From: Azadirachta indica
Taxonomy: Eukaryota > Streptophyta > Magnoliopsida > Sapindales > Meliaceae
Direction: 5' to 3'
DNA: 64,000 nucleotides
Assembly: GCA_022749755.1 (NCBI GenBank)
Contig: CM040441.1
Location: forward strand, 2,794,741 to 2,858,740
In this document: piece by piece, positions 1 through 11,883 of the stretch
How the letters are laid out: each line of letters starts with the position of its first letter
Numbering within the stretch: the first letter of the stretch is position 1
Notes under the pieces: generated by a model
Database searches by the model: none
What the model was told of the DNA's origin: nothing
Seen by the model: only the letters and a program-made list of their open reading frames with translations
Position numbers and translations under genes: made by a program

Positions 1-1030
1 AGGCCCATAATCTGAATCATTATTTTGTATTACGGGATGGTTCGGGAGTTTCGTTGCGTACTATGGGGTTGCTTAAATTGTTTTACTGCGGACAGCGTTG
101 CCTTTCAGTGTACCGAGCAGAGTTCTATCTGCAGTTCCCAGAAGACTCCTTAGCCCTCTCCCTTTGGAATCTACATCTTTACACCACTGGATCATAATCA
201 AAGTAAACAATATTCTCTAAATTCATACAAGCAAATTTGAAAGGTTTTAATTCTTACAAATTCTCAACTGCAGGATTGCCAAAAATGCCTCCGGCTTACA
301 TCTTTGCTGCCTTTATCCCGGCTATGATCATAGCAGGGCTTTACTTCGACTATAGTGCTGCATCACAATTGGCACAACAAAAGGAGTTTAATCTTAAAAA
401 TCCTTCTTCATACGACCATGACATGCTTGGATTTATGGCATATGCCATGCCACTCAAATGGTAAATCTGGGGTTCATTTCCTCATTCTTTTTGGGAATCT
501 TAATGTCCTTCACCGAATGTATGTGTTCAGATATTGCTTTGTGGATTGGTTGGGCTGCCCCCTTCAAATGGGGTCCTTCGTAATTGCCAATGAACACCAA
601 GAATCTTGCTGTCTTAAAGAGAGGTTGGTTTACAGAAGTTAAAAAAAAATGGTAAATGATTCGCAATCAGGCTCTGTATTTTGAAATTGACAAGCAGTCA
701 TCAGAAAAAAATGGTGGAGACTACCAGGGAAAGCATAAAACAGAGAGCCGGCAATTCCAAAATTCATTGCAAGATGCAAGCTGTGTTCATAGAAATGGAC
801 AACAGTCTTACTCTCAGTCATTTAGCCAGTAGTGCTGCACAAAAGAAAATCAAACTATATCATTTTTGGTTTGGTAACATTACTATTTGTTTCTGCTGCA
901 AATTGTGGTAGTTAAGGAACTTTAAGACTTGAAGCTGCTGTCAAGAAACTTTGATCCGGAGAAACATATTGATGTTTACTTGCCTGTACGAGTTAGTGAG
1001 CACAGAGCCAGCAATCTGTTGCAGTCACCT
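1..1030 (+). pseudogene. Boron transporter (BOR-like) pseudogene, partial at window edge
   Basis: Broken copy of a plant BOR-type borate exporter, a polytopic plasma-membrane anion-exchanger-family protein. Three frames carry recognisable pieces in order. About 46-210 holds the VPRRLLSPLPLES...HHW segment with an in-frame stop. About 273-462 holds [18 protein letters not shown] and the diagnostic [15 protein letters not shown], then runs to a stop. About 705-825 holds TRESIKQRAGNSKI and MQAVFIEMDNSLT. At 943-1028 comes FDPEKHIDVYLPVRV...SNLLQS. A GTAAAC donor near 208 and a CTGCAG acceptor at 272 look like a retained intron, so this is a decayed genomic copy and not a processed one. Frame changes and stops rule out a full protein. 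The transmembrane segments expected after SNLLQS are missing; a T-run at about 1031-1050 replaces them. The 5' part lies outside the window. Confidence 0.85.
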
Positions 1031-1085
1031 TTTTTTTTTTTTTTTTTTTTAATTTTTTCTAATACAATGATTGTGACAAACTAAC

Positions 1086-1273
1086 TTGACGAATAATATC
1101 CATTCAAAGAGACAAGTAGGTAGCGTCTGTGCGGAGGTTGGACCAGGAAGGAATCAAGATGTGTCTCAGTTGTTCATCATCTGCTTAAGGAACTTCCCTG
1201 CTGAAGTTGTTAGCTCTAATGCTGTGGAGATCCTTCGCCTGATTGAGTGTAGCTGTGACAATTCTTATGATCA
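1086..1273 (+). other. Unidentified exon-like ORF ending at a splice donor
   Basis: Open frame of about 63 codons, richer in G+C than its surroundings, with the content GSVCAEVGPGRNQDVSQLF, IICLRNFPAEVVSSNAVEIL and RLIECSCDNSYDQ. It ends exactly at CAG|GTATCA, a good plant 5' splice site, which suggests a real exon of a protein with helical-repeat-like composition. I do not recognise the family. The frame stays open past the donor to 1511, but that part becomes hydrophobic and low in complexity, as expected for intron read-through. It follows the boron-transporter relic without a shared frame and does not match the missing part of that family. It may be a fragment of another gene moved here with the relic. 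Confidence 0.4.
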
Positions 1274-2149
1274 GGTATCACTGTGTGAAACCAGACACAA
1301 ATCTTATGATCATGTTATTTATTTGATTATTATCTGTTGTTTCTGCTGCTTCATTGCTACTGCTGAGCTGTATTGTTGCTACTGTATGCCATTCGTTCAC
1401 ATCGAAGTAAGTGTGCTAGCAGTACCCACCCAGAAGAAAGTTGTGTGGAGTATGTATATGCTTGTCGTACGATGGCATAAATACACAATCTCCTCCGGGA
1501 CATGTCTTTGAAGCAACAACGATTGTGAGGTGCCCAAAAATTCCTCTGCATTATCAATAAATACCAAGTAATTGTTCATTGATATGTAATTTACGTGTGC
1601 CCAATTGGTTTTGGATGGTCTTCTTTGGCTCCTTTTCTGTCTTTTCCCTTCCTCTTTTGTTATTAATAAAATAATTCCCTTTGGCTATTAAAAAAAAATA
1701 TATGGATTGATATATTTACCTGAGAAAATGTATTCAGGAATAAAATTTTAGTATTTTTTATTACTAGATATTATTATTTCTAAACATTCTGTACAATTAA
1801 TAATAAAATTATTGTTTTTTTTTATAATATCTTTAAAATATTTCATTTATAAAATTGATTTATATTAATATTACTTTAGTCAACGGTTTTTTATTATATA
1901 TAAAAATCAATTTATTTTTTAAAATATTTAAAAATTGATATCAACGTAAAAAAATTTTCATACGTGACTCAAATATAATTCGATTTACGAACTAATTTGA
2001 AAACTAAAAGACAACTCAAAATATTGATATCTTATTTGAAAATATTGTTTTCCAATTTTCTTTGATTTTGTATATTATTAAACAATTAATAAAAAAAAAA
2101 ACAACTTAATTAAGCTACACAGTGCTAAAAATTTAAAACATAATTGGGG
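1274..2149. other. Intergenic, probable old 3' region then AT-rich DNA
   Basis: The first 400 bases keep moderate G+C and contain AATAAA-like stretches near 1555 and 1665, as in a plant 3' untranslated region. From about 1690 the sequence becomes AT-rich and low in complexity. No gene seen. Confidence 0.5.
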
Positions 2150-3550
2150 TACACTCCATGACATTTCACCTGGTTTCCTGCCAGTAATTAATTCCAACAA
2201 ACTATATCGAAGCCGTAGACATCAACTTTCAAACTGTAGGCTGCAAAGACAACATTAAATTTTCAATTAGCAAAAAAAAAAATTTGATAATCGGTACTTA
2301 TATTAGCTGTGATTACAAAATAGTATAACAATCATCAATTTTTGGACTCTTGTGATTTTCTAAAAACATGTTTTAAGACATCTACTTTGAAAACCGATTG
2401 AACTAAAGAACTAACATTTTCAAAGACAATTTCAAAGGTTAAATCATATTAGTTCAAAACTGAGGTCAAACTACCCCTAGCTAATACAGAGAAAGTATGG
2501 TAATGGTCATTATTAATACAAGACCTCAAAGCATTATGGTCAAAGATAAGAACCAGCAATGGCAGACATGTACTCTTGACTTAGGTGCCGGAAGCTTGCA
2601 AGAACCTGGCAAGGCCAAAATCAGCGAGGTGAGCTTTAAAATTAGAATCAAGAAGGATGTCGTTTGATTTCACATCGCGATGAACAGTCAGCGGTGAACA
2701 ACTGTCATGCAAATGGCAAAGCCCATTAGAAACCTCCACAGCAATCTTATACCTTGTATACCAGTCCAAATCACCTCCTTTCTTACCACGAAGAACCTTC
2801 CCCAAGCTCCCATTTGGTATGAAGTCGTACATCAAAAGATTATTCTCATGATTTGAACAAAACCACACTAACTTAATGATATTTTTATGACTAGCCCTCC
2901 CGGAAGTATCTCAGCAGTAAACCCATGATCATGACAAGAACCCCGGCCAACTGTAGGCAGTCTTTTAACAGTAAATTGATCACCATTTGGCATAGCACCC
3001 TTGTAAACCATCCCTGCAACTTGTTTCCCCATTATGTCATCCTCCTTCTAGCAATTAAGAACATCATCACAAGTGAATTCTAAGCGCTGCAATGCAGTCA
3101 ATTTCCATGCATGAGACTCACTAGCCTTCTTTGGTGATTCTTAATTTCCTTGATAATTACAGCAACTGCAAAGGCAAATGAGCAATCAAGCAACCCAACA
3201 GCGATCAACAGCTCCCAAGAAGAAGATAGCCGACCTTTAAACATGTGGCTGGTGGGAACCATTTGCAACGCCATCTTTGCAAGCAACCAAGTTCAGGATT
3301 ACCCAAAAATGAAGAGTAATTAACGTAACTGAACTTACCAATTCCAGGAACCAAACAAGAAAGATGGTTACAGGAAAAATCAACTCTAGTTAAACTCTTC
3401 ATACTAGCCATAGATGCAGGGATGCTACCCACTAGGTGATTTCGTGACAAATTAAGATAATTGAAGACCTTCATACCAGTTATCTCATTAGGAATCATCC
3501 CAGAAAGTTCATTTCTACTCGAGTTAGAATTTTCATTTGCCGACAAAATT
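2150..3550 (-). pseudogene. BAM/CLAVATA1-like LRR receptor kinase pseudogene, copy 1
   Basis: Read on the minus strand from 3546, this gives the last LRRs (SRNELSGMIPNEITGM, YLNLSRNHLVGSIPASM, FSCNHLSCLVPG), then FLGNPELGC and, in another frame, the transmembrane stretch with ELLIAVGLLDCSFAFAVAVII. Kinase pieces follow in shifting frames: [10 protein letters not shown] and a lysine-containing KRLPTV segment at about 3030-2950, then NLLMYDFIPNGSL, LHDSCSPL and HRDVKSNDILLD, DFGLARFL (2868-2581). The VDVYGFDIV and ELITGRKP pieces follow after about 300 AT-rich bases, near 2240-2150. The order and motifs fit BAM1-3/CLV1 peptide receptors. HRD is present, so the parent was an RD kinase. Multiple frameshifts and the interruption make it non-functional. 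Its nearest relative in the window is the inverted copy at 26400-27373. Confidence 0.88.
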
Positions 3551-6078
3551 ATGCCTCGGATATATTAGTAGTTAGCATTCATTTACTTATAATAGATTTC
3601 TATAAGTATATGAAAATCATGTATTGCTAAAAGATTAATATAAATAGAAATATACAGAAATTTCTCCGGCTTTTGTTTGTTCTCCATTCACCAATTTTTG
3701 CAGTAATTATGAATTAAAGGCAAAAATAGTTTAATGTTTAATGTACTTTTATTTTTTAAAAAATTGATTCTTTTACAAAATTCTTATAACTGGTCAAGAA
3801 ACAAAATTATAATTGAAAGAAGGTAATATAATAGAGAAGAAATTTAAAGTATATATGTATCATATCCCTTAAATATTAATTACAATAATTATTGAATTTA
3901 ATTATATCAGTAAGTAATTTTCATGAAAATTAAAAGGACTAAGAAACTAAATATAAAACTCTTTACAGTAAAAGTTGTACTTCATTCATTGTAATGTATG
4001 TCAAAGGCATGTCTAATAGATTTTGAATTTATGACGCAAATTTAAACATTTTTTAATAGTTTGATCTAAATATTTTTAACGATTTTATATTACAGATCAA
4101 GTGAACAAATATGTGGATAATAGTTAAAAAGATAATTTGTCCTCGCTTGATAATGAGCATTTAGTTTTTAATATTTTCTTATGATTCATTATATAATTAT
4201 AAATATTTTTTTATTTATTTATCATTTTGAGTGGGTATTATCAAATTTATCCAAATAATTAAGAGTATACCGTACATATCAATTTTTTTTTTTGTCAAAT
4301 CATCAAGAAATATGTCTAATACAACACACATACATACACACATATATGTGCATCTTTAGATTTGGTAACGATAAGAAAGTAACTTATAAAATGTATGATA
4401 GAAATAATGTTATTTATTTACTATTTTAGAAATTTAAAATATTTATTTATTTAAATTAGAAAATTAAAATTACAGTTTAGTTGAAATATCTGCATTTCGT
4501 AACTATTTTCATTTCGTTTAATTAAATATATAAGAAATTGTAAGTCACTAAATTATAAATTAAAATAAAATTTTAATATAAAAAATTTTGTAGAATTTTA
4601 ATATTTTTATCTAAAATAATGATCTATTATTTTGATTTATGTCTTGTGAATGATTAAAGACAAATTATACTTTGAAAATGAGGCTTTTACTTTTAATTCA
4701 AAATTCAGGTGAATATAGAAACAACTTTTTCAATTTTCTTGATATAAATTTAGATTATGAAAAATAAATTAAAAAGTGGAGAATTGTAATAAGAATTACT
4801 GATTAAAAAAATAAATTAGATATTATAATATTACTTTTCTTAATTTTAATAATAGAAAACAAGAAATATATATTTGTTGGAAACTAGAGTTGTTTTTTAT
4901 GGAATAAAAAACATGAATCTCATACCTGACGAGCAAACTTACTACGAAAACATACTTTTAACAAGACCTAAATATATGTTTGTATGTATGTCGTTTCATG
5001 ATTCCCATAAGTTGAATTTATTAAATTCTTGATCAACACGTGAAATTACCAAATATATAGTGATAAGGAACGAAATCAATAGAATAAATTATTATGGAGA
5101 TCAAAAGGAGAAATCACAATTTTCTTGTCTCATTGACTCTAGTCAATAAAGGAAAAATCATCATGACGTTCTATGTCTCATTAACTCTAAGTCAATAAAG
5201 GAAAAAATGAATCAAGAAATAATCAATAGCTAGAAGATCTCCAGTGGCTAAAAGGTCAATATTTATTTTGAAACAAATAATTCCTTATAACATTCCTTAT
5301 TAAACTTTTCTTGTATCTATTTAACCTTGTAAGCTTAGAAGAATTTTTATCAAGTAGAAAAACTTCTTCCACATAGATTTTTCTCGAAATTGTTTATATA
5401 GTTGGTGTGCATCCACTTTCTTTTTCTTGTCAAACGGCCTAAGAAATTAAGTTATTCATCAATTTCTCAATCTCTCGCTTGCATGTGTTGATTCCACAAG
5501 TTGCCATACAACACAACACAAGGTTCCCATTGAGAATATATATACACGCTTAGATTCATGTTATTAGTTAGCCCATTAAGTGCATATTTAATTCCAAATT
5601 GCTTTGAGAGAATGCATGGGTCATCACGAATCAACATATCTTATAATAAATTGCAAGGTCCAATTCTCAATAGCACAACATTTTGAGAATAATATCTAAC
5701 AGTTTAATTTGACAGTGTAATAATAATTATGTACTATTGTCCATCAATATAATATCAACTACAATATTCCTTGAAATATATATATATATATATATATTAT
5801 ATGGTTATATGGTCACTGCTAAACGTCAAAGGGATTCGCAAGGGTTTTTGTTTGATAACAATGTGCAAGATAATAATGCCAAAAAACATTTCTTATAATT
5901 AGTATAGTAGTCACTTATTATGAGGAAACTTTTATAACCAATAAAAGAAAAAATTGACTAAAGAAGAAACAGAACAAGTCTTATGTAAAAACAAGAATAC
6001 AAATATACTTGACCAATTACTAGTTGACAAGAAAATTAAAGCAAACCAAAAATACTGAGAAAAGACTTTTAAGTCTGA
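3551..6078. other. AT-rich intergenic region with duplicated receptor-locus flank
   Basis: No coding region seen. About 4640-4900 is similar to about 22430-22690, and about 5690-6078 is similar to about 31150-31440, so this is part of a duplicated receptor-locus flank. A short imperfect tandem repeat built on TCTCATTGACTCTAGTCAAT lies at about 5118-5210, and an (AT)n microsatellite at about 5775-5799. Confidence 0.6.
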
Positions 6079-7038
6079 TTATTTCTGTAATAGTTGACAA
6101 ACTTTCTGCATTGTTGGTCTAGCATCCGGACTCTCATGTAAGCATGAAAATGCAATCTCCAAGATTGATATCAATTTACCCTTAACATCAATCGATGGTG
6201 CTGGAAGCCGAGGTTCCAACATTTCATTGAGCATTATGTTTATATTGGAAGTTGAAGTTGAAAATGTACGTTGAAAGAAATTCTATTGGATGATTCCCCT
6301 TAATTACTTCTAATGCTAACACCCCGAAACTGTACACATCACACTTTTCAGTAACCTTTATTGAGTAAGCAAGTTCTGCAATATAAGAATGAAAATTATC
6401 AAATTCATTTTATGATCTACTACACGTACTACTTAAATTTGATTATGTACTACATACCTGGTGCAACATATCCATATGTGCCTACAAAGTTGGTCCAATT
6501 AGATGAGTCTGGCTTGAGAAATTTAGCAATGCCAAAATCTGAAACATGAGCTTCATATTCCAAATCGATTAACACATTCTTACTTGATATATCTCGATGG
6601 ACAATTGGTGGGATACAATCATGGTGCATATAAGACAATGCATCGGCTACACCTTTCACCATATTAAATCTCATTCTTCAACCAAATTGTTCAATTGTTG
6701 CTTCGTTGATCAAAATTTTGTTCAAGCTACCTCTTTGAAGATATTCATAAACAAGAATAGAGTGTCGAACATGTGAACAAAAGCCATAAAACTGGATAAT
6801 ATTTTGATGTCGAATCTCTGTCAATGCCTTAATTTCGTTTCGAAATTCTTGTTGATTAGCAATCTCATTTGGAAATGGTGAGTGAAATTTTTTAATTGCT
6901 ACGATATCGCCAGATGCTAGCTCAGCTCTGTAAACACTTCCTTGTCCACCCTCTCCAACGCAAAACTCAATGTCAAAATTATTTGTTGAAGAAATGATTT
7001 CTTCGTGCAAAATTCTCTTGTCAAAGTTTAGTACTGAA
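6079..7038 (-). pseudogene. MIK2-like LRR receptor kinase pseudogene, kinase half
   Basis: C-terminal half of a MDIS1-interacting-receptor-kinase-2-like protein. From 7038 downward: juxtamembrane LSVLNFDKRILHEEIISST, glycine loop GEGGQGSVYRAE, catalytic lysine in VAIKKF, IRHQNIIQFYGFC, HRDISSKNVLI, DFGIAKFL, then GTYGYVAP. An 82-bp GT-AG intron (6376-6457) splits the APE codon. It resumes with [19 protein letters not shown] and ends ESPDARPTMQKVCQLLQK with a stop at 6079-6081. Defects are a TGA at 6678-6680 just before MRFNMVKG and a frame change near 6255-6275. The N-terminal half is at 18784-20879, beyond the retrotransposon that starts at 7044. Together the halves give roughly 990 codons, normal for the family. 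Confidence 0.9.
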
Positions 7039-7043
7039 AGAAG
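7039..7043. repeat. Left target-site duplication (AGAAG)
   Basis: Five bases directly before the first TGATGAATG of the inserted LTR DNA. The partner AAAAG follows the 3' LTR at 18779-18783 (one mismatch). Taking one copy and skipping the insertion rejoins the receptor frame exactly. Confidence 0.75.
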
Positions 7044-7388
7044 TGATGAATGTTTAAAAGTGTAGGTTTATCAAAAGAAATATTATGATTTATACTTAAT
7101 AATGTCCTTCTATTCCCCAATAATGAAGCATATTCCTTTATATTGGATTGTAAAATATGAATTGGACTAAATAGCCGGTTTTGTGCAGGTTTCGTATAAT
7201 AAGCGTATCTTCCAATCCAAATCATCAATTGATACGATTTTTGGGCTGGACAAACATAAACTCATCATTTCACAACTTTGTAAGCCAAAGGTTGGACCAG
7301 TTTAAGCAATTAATGGGACGAAATTGGGCTTCAACAGAACTCAAGTGCATCTTTGAACCAGCCCAACATGCTTCTGTATTGGGAGGTG
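7044..7388 (+). repeat. Truncated extra LTR plus polypurine-tract-like junction
   Basis: About 337 bases matching the first part of the adjacent full LTR (TGATGAATGTTTAAAAG to CATGCTTCTGTATT). The match then breaks off into TTGGGAGGTG directly before the full LTR. The same TTGGGAGGT precedes the 3' LTR at 17391-17399, where a polypurine tract belongs. The copy therefore looks like the start of one LTR joined by deletion to the 3' end of an internal region. The junction lies in TTGGG, present at both break points. Confidence 0.75.
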
Positions 7389-8798
7389 TGATGAATGTTT
7401 AAAAGTGTAAGTTTATCAAGAGAAATATTATGATTTACACTTAATAATGTCCTTCTATTCCCCAATAATGAAACATATTCCTTTATATTGAATTGTAAAA
7501 CATGAATTGGACTAAATAGTCGATTTTGCACAGGTTTCGTATAATGAGCGTATCTTTCAATCCAAATTATCAATTGATACGATTCTTGGGCTGGACAAAC
7601 ATAAACTCACCATTTCAACACTTTATAAGCCAAAAGTTGGACCAATTCGAGCAATTAATGGGACGAAATTGGGCCTCTACAGAACTCAAGTGCATCTTTA
7701 AACTAGCCAACATGCTTCTGTATTTGGGCCGTATCCCCCTAAATACGTAACAAAAAATTATATGGTTAGGTGATCTAGAAAGCTGATAAAGATATCTAAA
7801 TTTTTGGTGTTTGTACTTTCTCAAATTTTAACTGCTTGGCCACCAAAAAGAGTGATCATTCTAGAAGGGCGGTGGAGAAATGCGACTTGAACATCTCTGC
7901 CTATTTTCAACGCAACTCATGGTTTAAAACAGCAATAAGGGTGAGATATGGACCATTAGAAAGATGAGTCATCCACCTATAACTTTGAAGAAGGCTATTT
8001 TACGAAATTCAATGGTTTTCATGGTCAAAAATATGTTGAAAGTTGGTAGAACGTGATTAATTAGAAATTGACAAAATTATGTTCACACATGTGAAATGTC
8101 TTTTGTTTTACCTATATAAAGGAAGATGTGGAAGTGGGGAGGAGGAGAAATTTTACCATTTTTGCTTTCTTTTTGTAGTTTAAACTTCAATTAAATGATG
8201 TATTTCTAATTTCGTAATTAGAGCTAAGGGTAAACTTTTGATGATTTTATAGTTTTGTTCTTTGATCCTTTGTTTTGTTCTTCATTGTCAATCTTTTTAT
8301 TCATTGAGCGCTATATTTTGCAAGTGATTTTGAATTGTTAGAAACCTTGATTCATTATTAACAAATGGTACATTGAATGCTTGGATGTTTTCTACATATC
8401 AAGAGTAAGACAACTCATAGTTTTTCACCATCAACTAAAAGATAAGTCTTTTGATTTCTTTGTGCTTAAATATTTTTTTCATCATCCAATTAAGATCACT
8501 TCTTTTGATTCTTAATTGTATTTCTCTTTGAAAGAAAAAAGGGATCAAGAATAAATTTTATACAAATCATTAAAATGGATCCCTATTGTCCTAATATATA
8601 ATAATATTGAATTTAAATTTGACAATAAGCAAATTCATTCCATTTCTTATAATATTTGAATATTTGGACTTGTAATATTTAAACCTTTGGACTTATGGAC
8701 TTAATATAACATATTCCCTGTGGACTGACACTCGGACTTCCGAACTTTATTACTTGAAACAACTTATACTTAAAAGTTATAACCTTTAAGTTGTAGCA
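7389..8798 (+). repeat. 5' LTR of Athila-type element
   Basis: 1410 bases, beginning TGATGAATG and ending TTGTAGCA (TG...CA termini). Nearly collinear with 17401-18778. It keeps a segment at about 7955-7995 that the 3' LTR has lost. Confidence 0.92.
8113..8120 (+). promoter_or_regulatory. TATA box of the 5' LTR promoter
   Basis: TATATAAA, followed by the GGAAGATGTGG segment conserved in the 3' LTR at the same relative position (18085-18092). Expected to drive the element's genomic RNA. Confidence 0.6.
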
Positions 8799-8804
8799 AG
8801 TTTT

Positions 8805-8822
8805 TGGCACCGTTGTCAGGGA
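8805..8822 (+). other. Primer binding site, tRNA-Asp type
   Basis: TGGCACCGTTGTCAGGGA, six bases after the 5' LTR. It differs from the usual Athila site TGGCGCCGTTGCCGGGGA at three positions, all C-to-T or G-to-A, as expected from decay of methylated cytosines. Confidence 0.8.
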
Positions 8823-9208
8823 GTACGGTTTGTATAAAGTTTACTAGTTCTTATTTAATTTTTTTTTACTAACTTTAACCTCTAATTCTAACTTTAACAT
8901 TTTTTTTATTTACTTGTTATTATTTATTTTTATTGGGAGACTCAGCCGGCTATTTATATTTACATTATGATTGGTTCTACATATACCACCTAATTTTTAT
9001 TTATTTTGTTCGTGGTAGACTTTGCCACCTTTCTTAATTTTTTCTATTAAGTATTGTGTTGTTATTTTCATTTACAATAATTTTATTAAGAGGAAGGTTA
9101 TACCACCTCTTTTCTTTTTTATTTGTTCTATTGTACTAACATTTTATTTTATTCTCTTTTATTTTATTGTGTTTTAATAATATTATTATTATTATTATTT
9201 ATTTTTTT

Positions 9209-10725
9209 ATGCTTGGATGGTATCATGATCCTCATTCTTATCGATTGGTGAAAGGTAATTCTGAAACCTTCTTTGGAAATTTGTTTGATTCATCTTCAAA
9301 CTCACACACAACTAACACTATAGCTGAAAATGAAAGTATACATGGAGAAAATGAAAATCATCATGTTCAAACTATGCGTGAATATTTGCAACCTCCTCGA
9401 AATTCATCTCCTTCATGCTTTATTTTTCCGTTTAATGCAAAGAACTTCATATTTAAGCCCGGTATGATCCCTTTACTTTCTAATTTCCATGGCTTAGAGT
9501 CTGAGAGTCCTCATTTGCACTCGAAAGAATTTGAGGAAGTATGTGCCACATTTATGGATCAAACATGTAGTAAAGAAATAATTAAGCTAAAATTGTTTCC
9601 TTTTTCTTTAAATGATAAAGCAAAAACATGACTTAATTCATTAAGACCTAGATCTATAGGCACATGGCAAGAAATGCAAACCAAGTTTTTAAAGCAATTT
9701 TTTTCAATACATAAAACGAATGCTTTCAAGAGACAAATCCAAAATTTTTGTCAAAAAGGAAATGAGACCTATTTAAAGACTTGTTGAATTCATGCCCACA
9801 CCATGGTTTTGAAAAATGGCGTACAATCAATTTCTTTTATGAAGGGTTAACACCAGAGACAAAACAATTTGTTGAAACAATGTGTAATGGTGAATTTTTA
9901 GACAAAGACCCAGAAGAAGTTTTAGAGTATTTAGATCATTTAGCTGAGAACTCTCAATCCTGGCAAACCACTAGTTCTTCTGAAAATTCAATTAGATCTA
10001 ATATGGCTAGTTCTAGTGGGGGTAAATATAATTTGAGTCAAGAAAATGATCTAAGTGTTAGAATTACAAATTGAATGAGAAAGATTAAAGCCATGGAATT
10101 AAGGAAAGTTAAAGAGGTCAAATCTATGCATAATGATGAAATTTGTGAAATTTGTGAAGTCATAGGACATTCCACTCAAGATTGTCCAAATATTCCAATT
10201 TTTAAAGAAGTGCTGCATGACCAAGCAAATTCTATGAATTCTTTCAAAAAGCCTTTTTCCTCTAATTCTCCATATTCTGAAACATACAATCTTGGATGGA
10301 GAAATCACTCAAATTTTAGTTGAAAAAATGATAATAATGCCCACCCACTACCTTAAAGACCTTCAAATTTTCCATTATATCATTCACCATAAACACACAA
10401 GCCATTAATGAAAACTCTTGAGGAAATGTTGCAAACATTCATGCAAGGGCAAACAAGCATAAACAATCAAACATCACAAGCCATTAATGATATCAAGAAT
10501 ACACTTTCAACATTGACCTTAGCTTTGCGGAATCAAGAGAAAGGTAAATTTCCTGCTCAACCACAACCAAATCCAGCAGGTCAATTTCATTTAAGTGATT
10601 TTAACCTAAATGGCACACAACATGAAAATACCAACTCCATCACTACTCTCCGAAGTGGTAAGGTCATTGATAAAACCATTTCTTTGAAAGAGATTGAACC
10701 TAGAGACCAAAACCATCAAAATTAG
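9209..10725 (+). pseudogene. gag: Retrotransposon gag, broken
   Basis: Capsid/nucleocapsid gene of the Athila-type element. The ATG at 9209 follows an (ATT)n tract and opens a frame stopped by TGA at 9629-9631, where a tryptophan codon is expected. The frame changes near 9775 and continues with NSCPHHGFEKWRTINFFYEGL, typical of gag capsid. TGA at 10072-10074 and TGA at 10321-10323 interrupt it further. The nucleocapsid zinc knuckle is intact in sequence, C-x2-C-x4-H-x4-C at 10144-10185 (CEICEVIGHSTQDC). The following part is rich in Q, N and T and ends at 10725. No functional Gag can be made without repair of several lesions. Confidence 0.85.
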
Positions 10726-10877
10726 TGAGTGAGGAAAATAATGTTGAACCTAAGATGTGTGATGTCGAAAAATGCCCTATCCCTGCTCCTTTTCCTCAAA
10801 GATTGCAACCAATTCAAAAGTTGAACCAAAATTCTGAAATTTTTTAACTTTTTAAGCAACTTAAAATTAACATTCCT

Positions 10878-11627
10878 TTGTTAGATGCAATTAAGCAAGT
10901 TCCTTCTTATGCCAAATTTTTGAAAGATTTATGCACTGTTAAAAGAAAGCTTAATGTTCAAAAGAAAGCATTTTTAACTGAGAATGTTCATTCAATTATC
11001 CAACATAACACTCCACCAAAATATAAAGATCCTGGTTGTCCCATAATTTCTTGTGTAATTGGAAACTTTAGGATAAACTATGCTTTACTTGATCTTGGTG
11101 CAAGTGTTAATTTGTTGCCATATTTAGTATATGAGCAATTAGGTTTAGGTGAGCTTAAACCTACTTCTACAACACTTCAACTTGCTGATCGTTCTGTAAA
11201 AGTACCACGAGGAATACTTGAGAATGTGTTAGTCCAAGTAGATAAATTTTACTTTCCCGTAGATTTTATTGTCTTAAACACACAACATGTTCCTAACTCA
11301 AGCACTCAAATTCCTGTCATATTAAGACGTCCATTTCTTGCTACATCTAATGCAATAATCAACTGTAGAAATGGAGTTCTAAAATTATCCTTTGGAAACA
11401 TGACATTGGAAATGAATGTGTTCAATATTTGCAAGCAACCTAGTGAAAATGATGATATGCATGAAGTTAGTAATATTGAGGAACTCGTTCATGACTACTT
11501 TAATGTTTCATCTTTTTCTGATCCCTTGGATGCTTGTTTAAATGGTTGCAATGATTTCAATTCTGATGAAAGTTCTAGTGTCTCATATTTATTCTCTTTT
11601 AAAATCTTCTCAGGTTTTGTAAGTTAA
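10878..11627 (+). pseudogene. pol: Retrotransposon protease segment of pol
   Basis: Uninterrupted 249-codon frame holding the aspartic protease. The active-site loop reads ALLDLGASVNLLP (Asp codon at 11091). DLGA instead of D-T/S-G is usual in Athila elements and is not itself a defect. It is followed by LQLADRSVKVPRGI, VLVQVDKFYFPVDFIVLN and PVILRRPFLATSNAI, which match the flap and C-terminal half. It is out of frame with gag upstream and with reverse transcriptase downstream, and the linker at 11628-11883 is damaged. The segment is the best preserved part of pol but is not part of a continuous polyprotein. Confidence 0.85.
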
Positions 11628-11883
11628 GGGATGCAGACCAAAATTTGAAAACTTACCTCAACGTGCTGATAAACCGATGCCATCGAGTGTTTAACCACCA
11701 AAACTTGAATTGAAACCATTACCATCTGACCTCAAGTATGCTTTTTTGGGTGCTAATGAAACTTTTCTGGTGATAATTTCTTCTAAACTCAATGCTCTTC
11801 AAGAATGTAAGTTGCTCGAAATTCTAAGATTGCATAAACATGCCTTATGATGGATAATAGCTGACATAAAAGGAATTAATCCT

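Noticed and set aside
11091..11102. Defective protease because DLGA replaces D-T/S-G
   Set aside because: DLGA is usual in Athila proteases, so not scored as a lesion.
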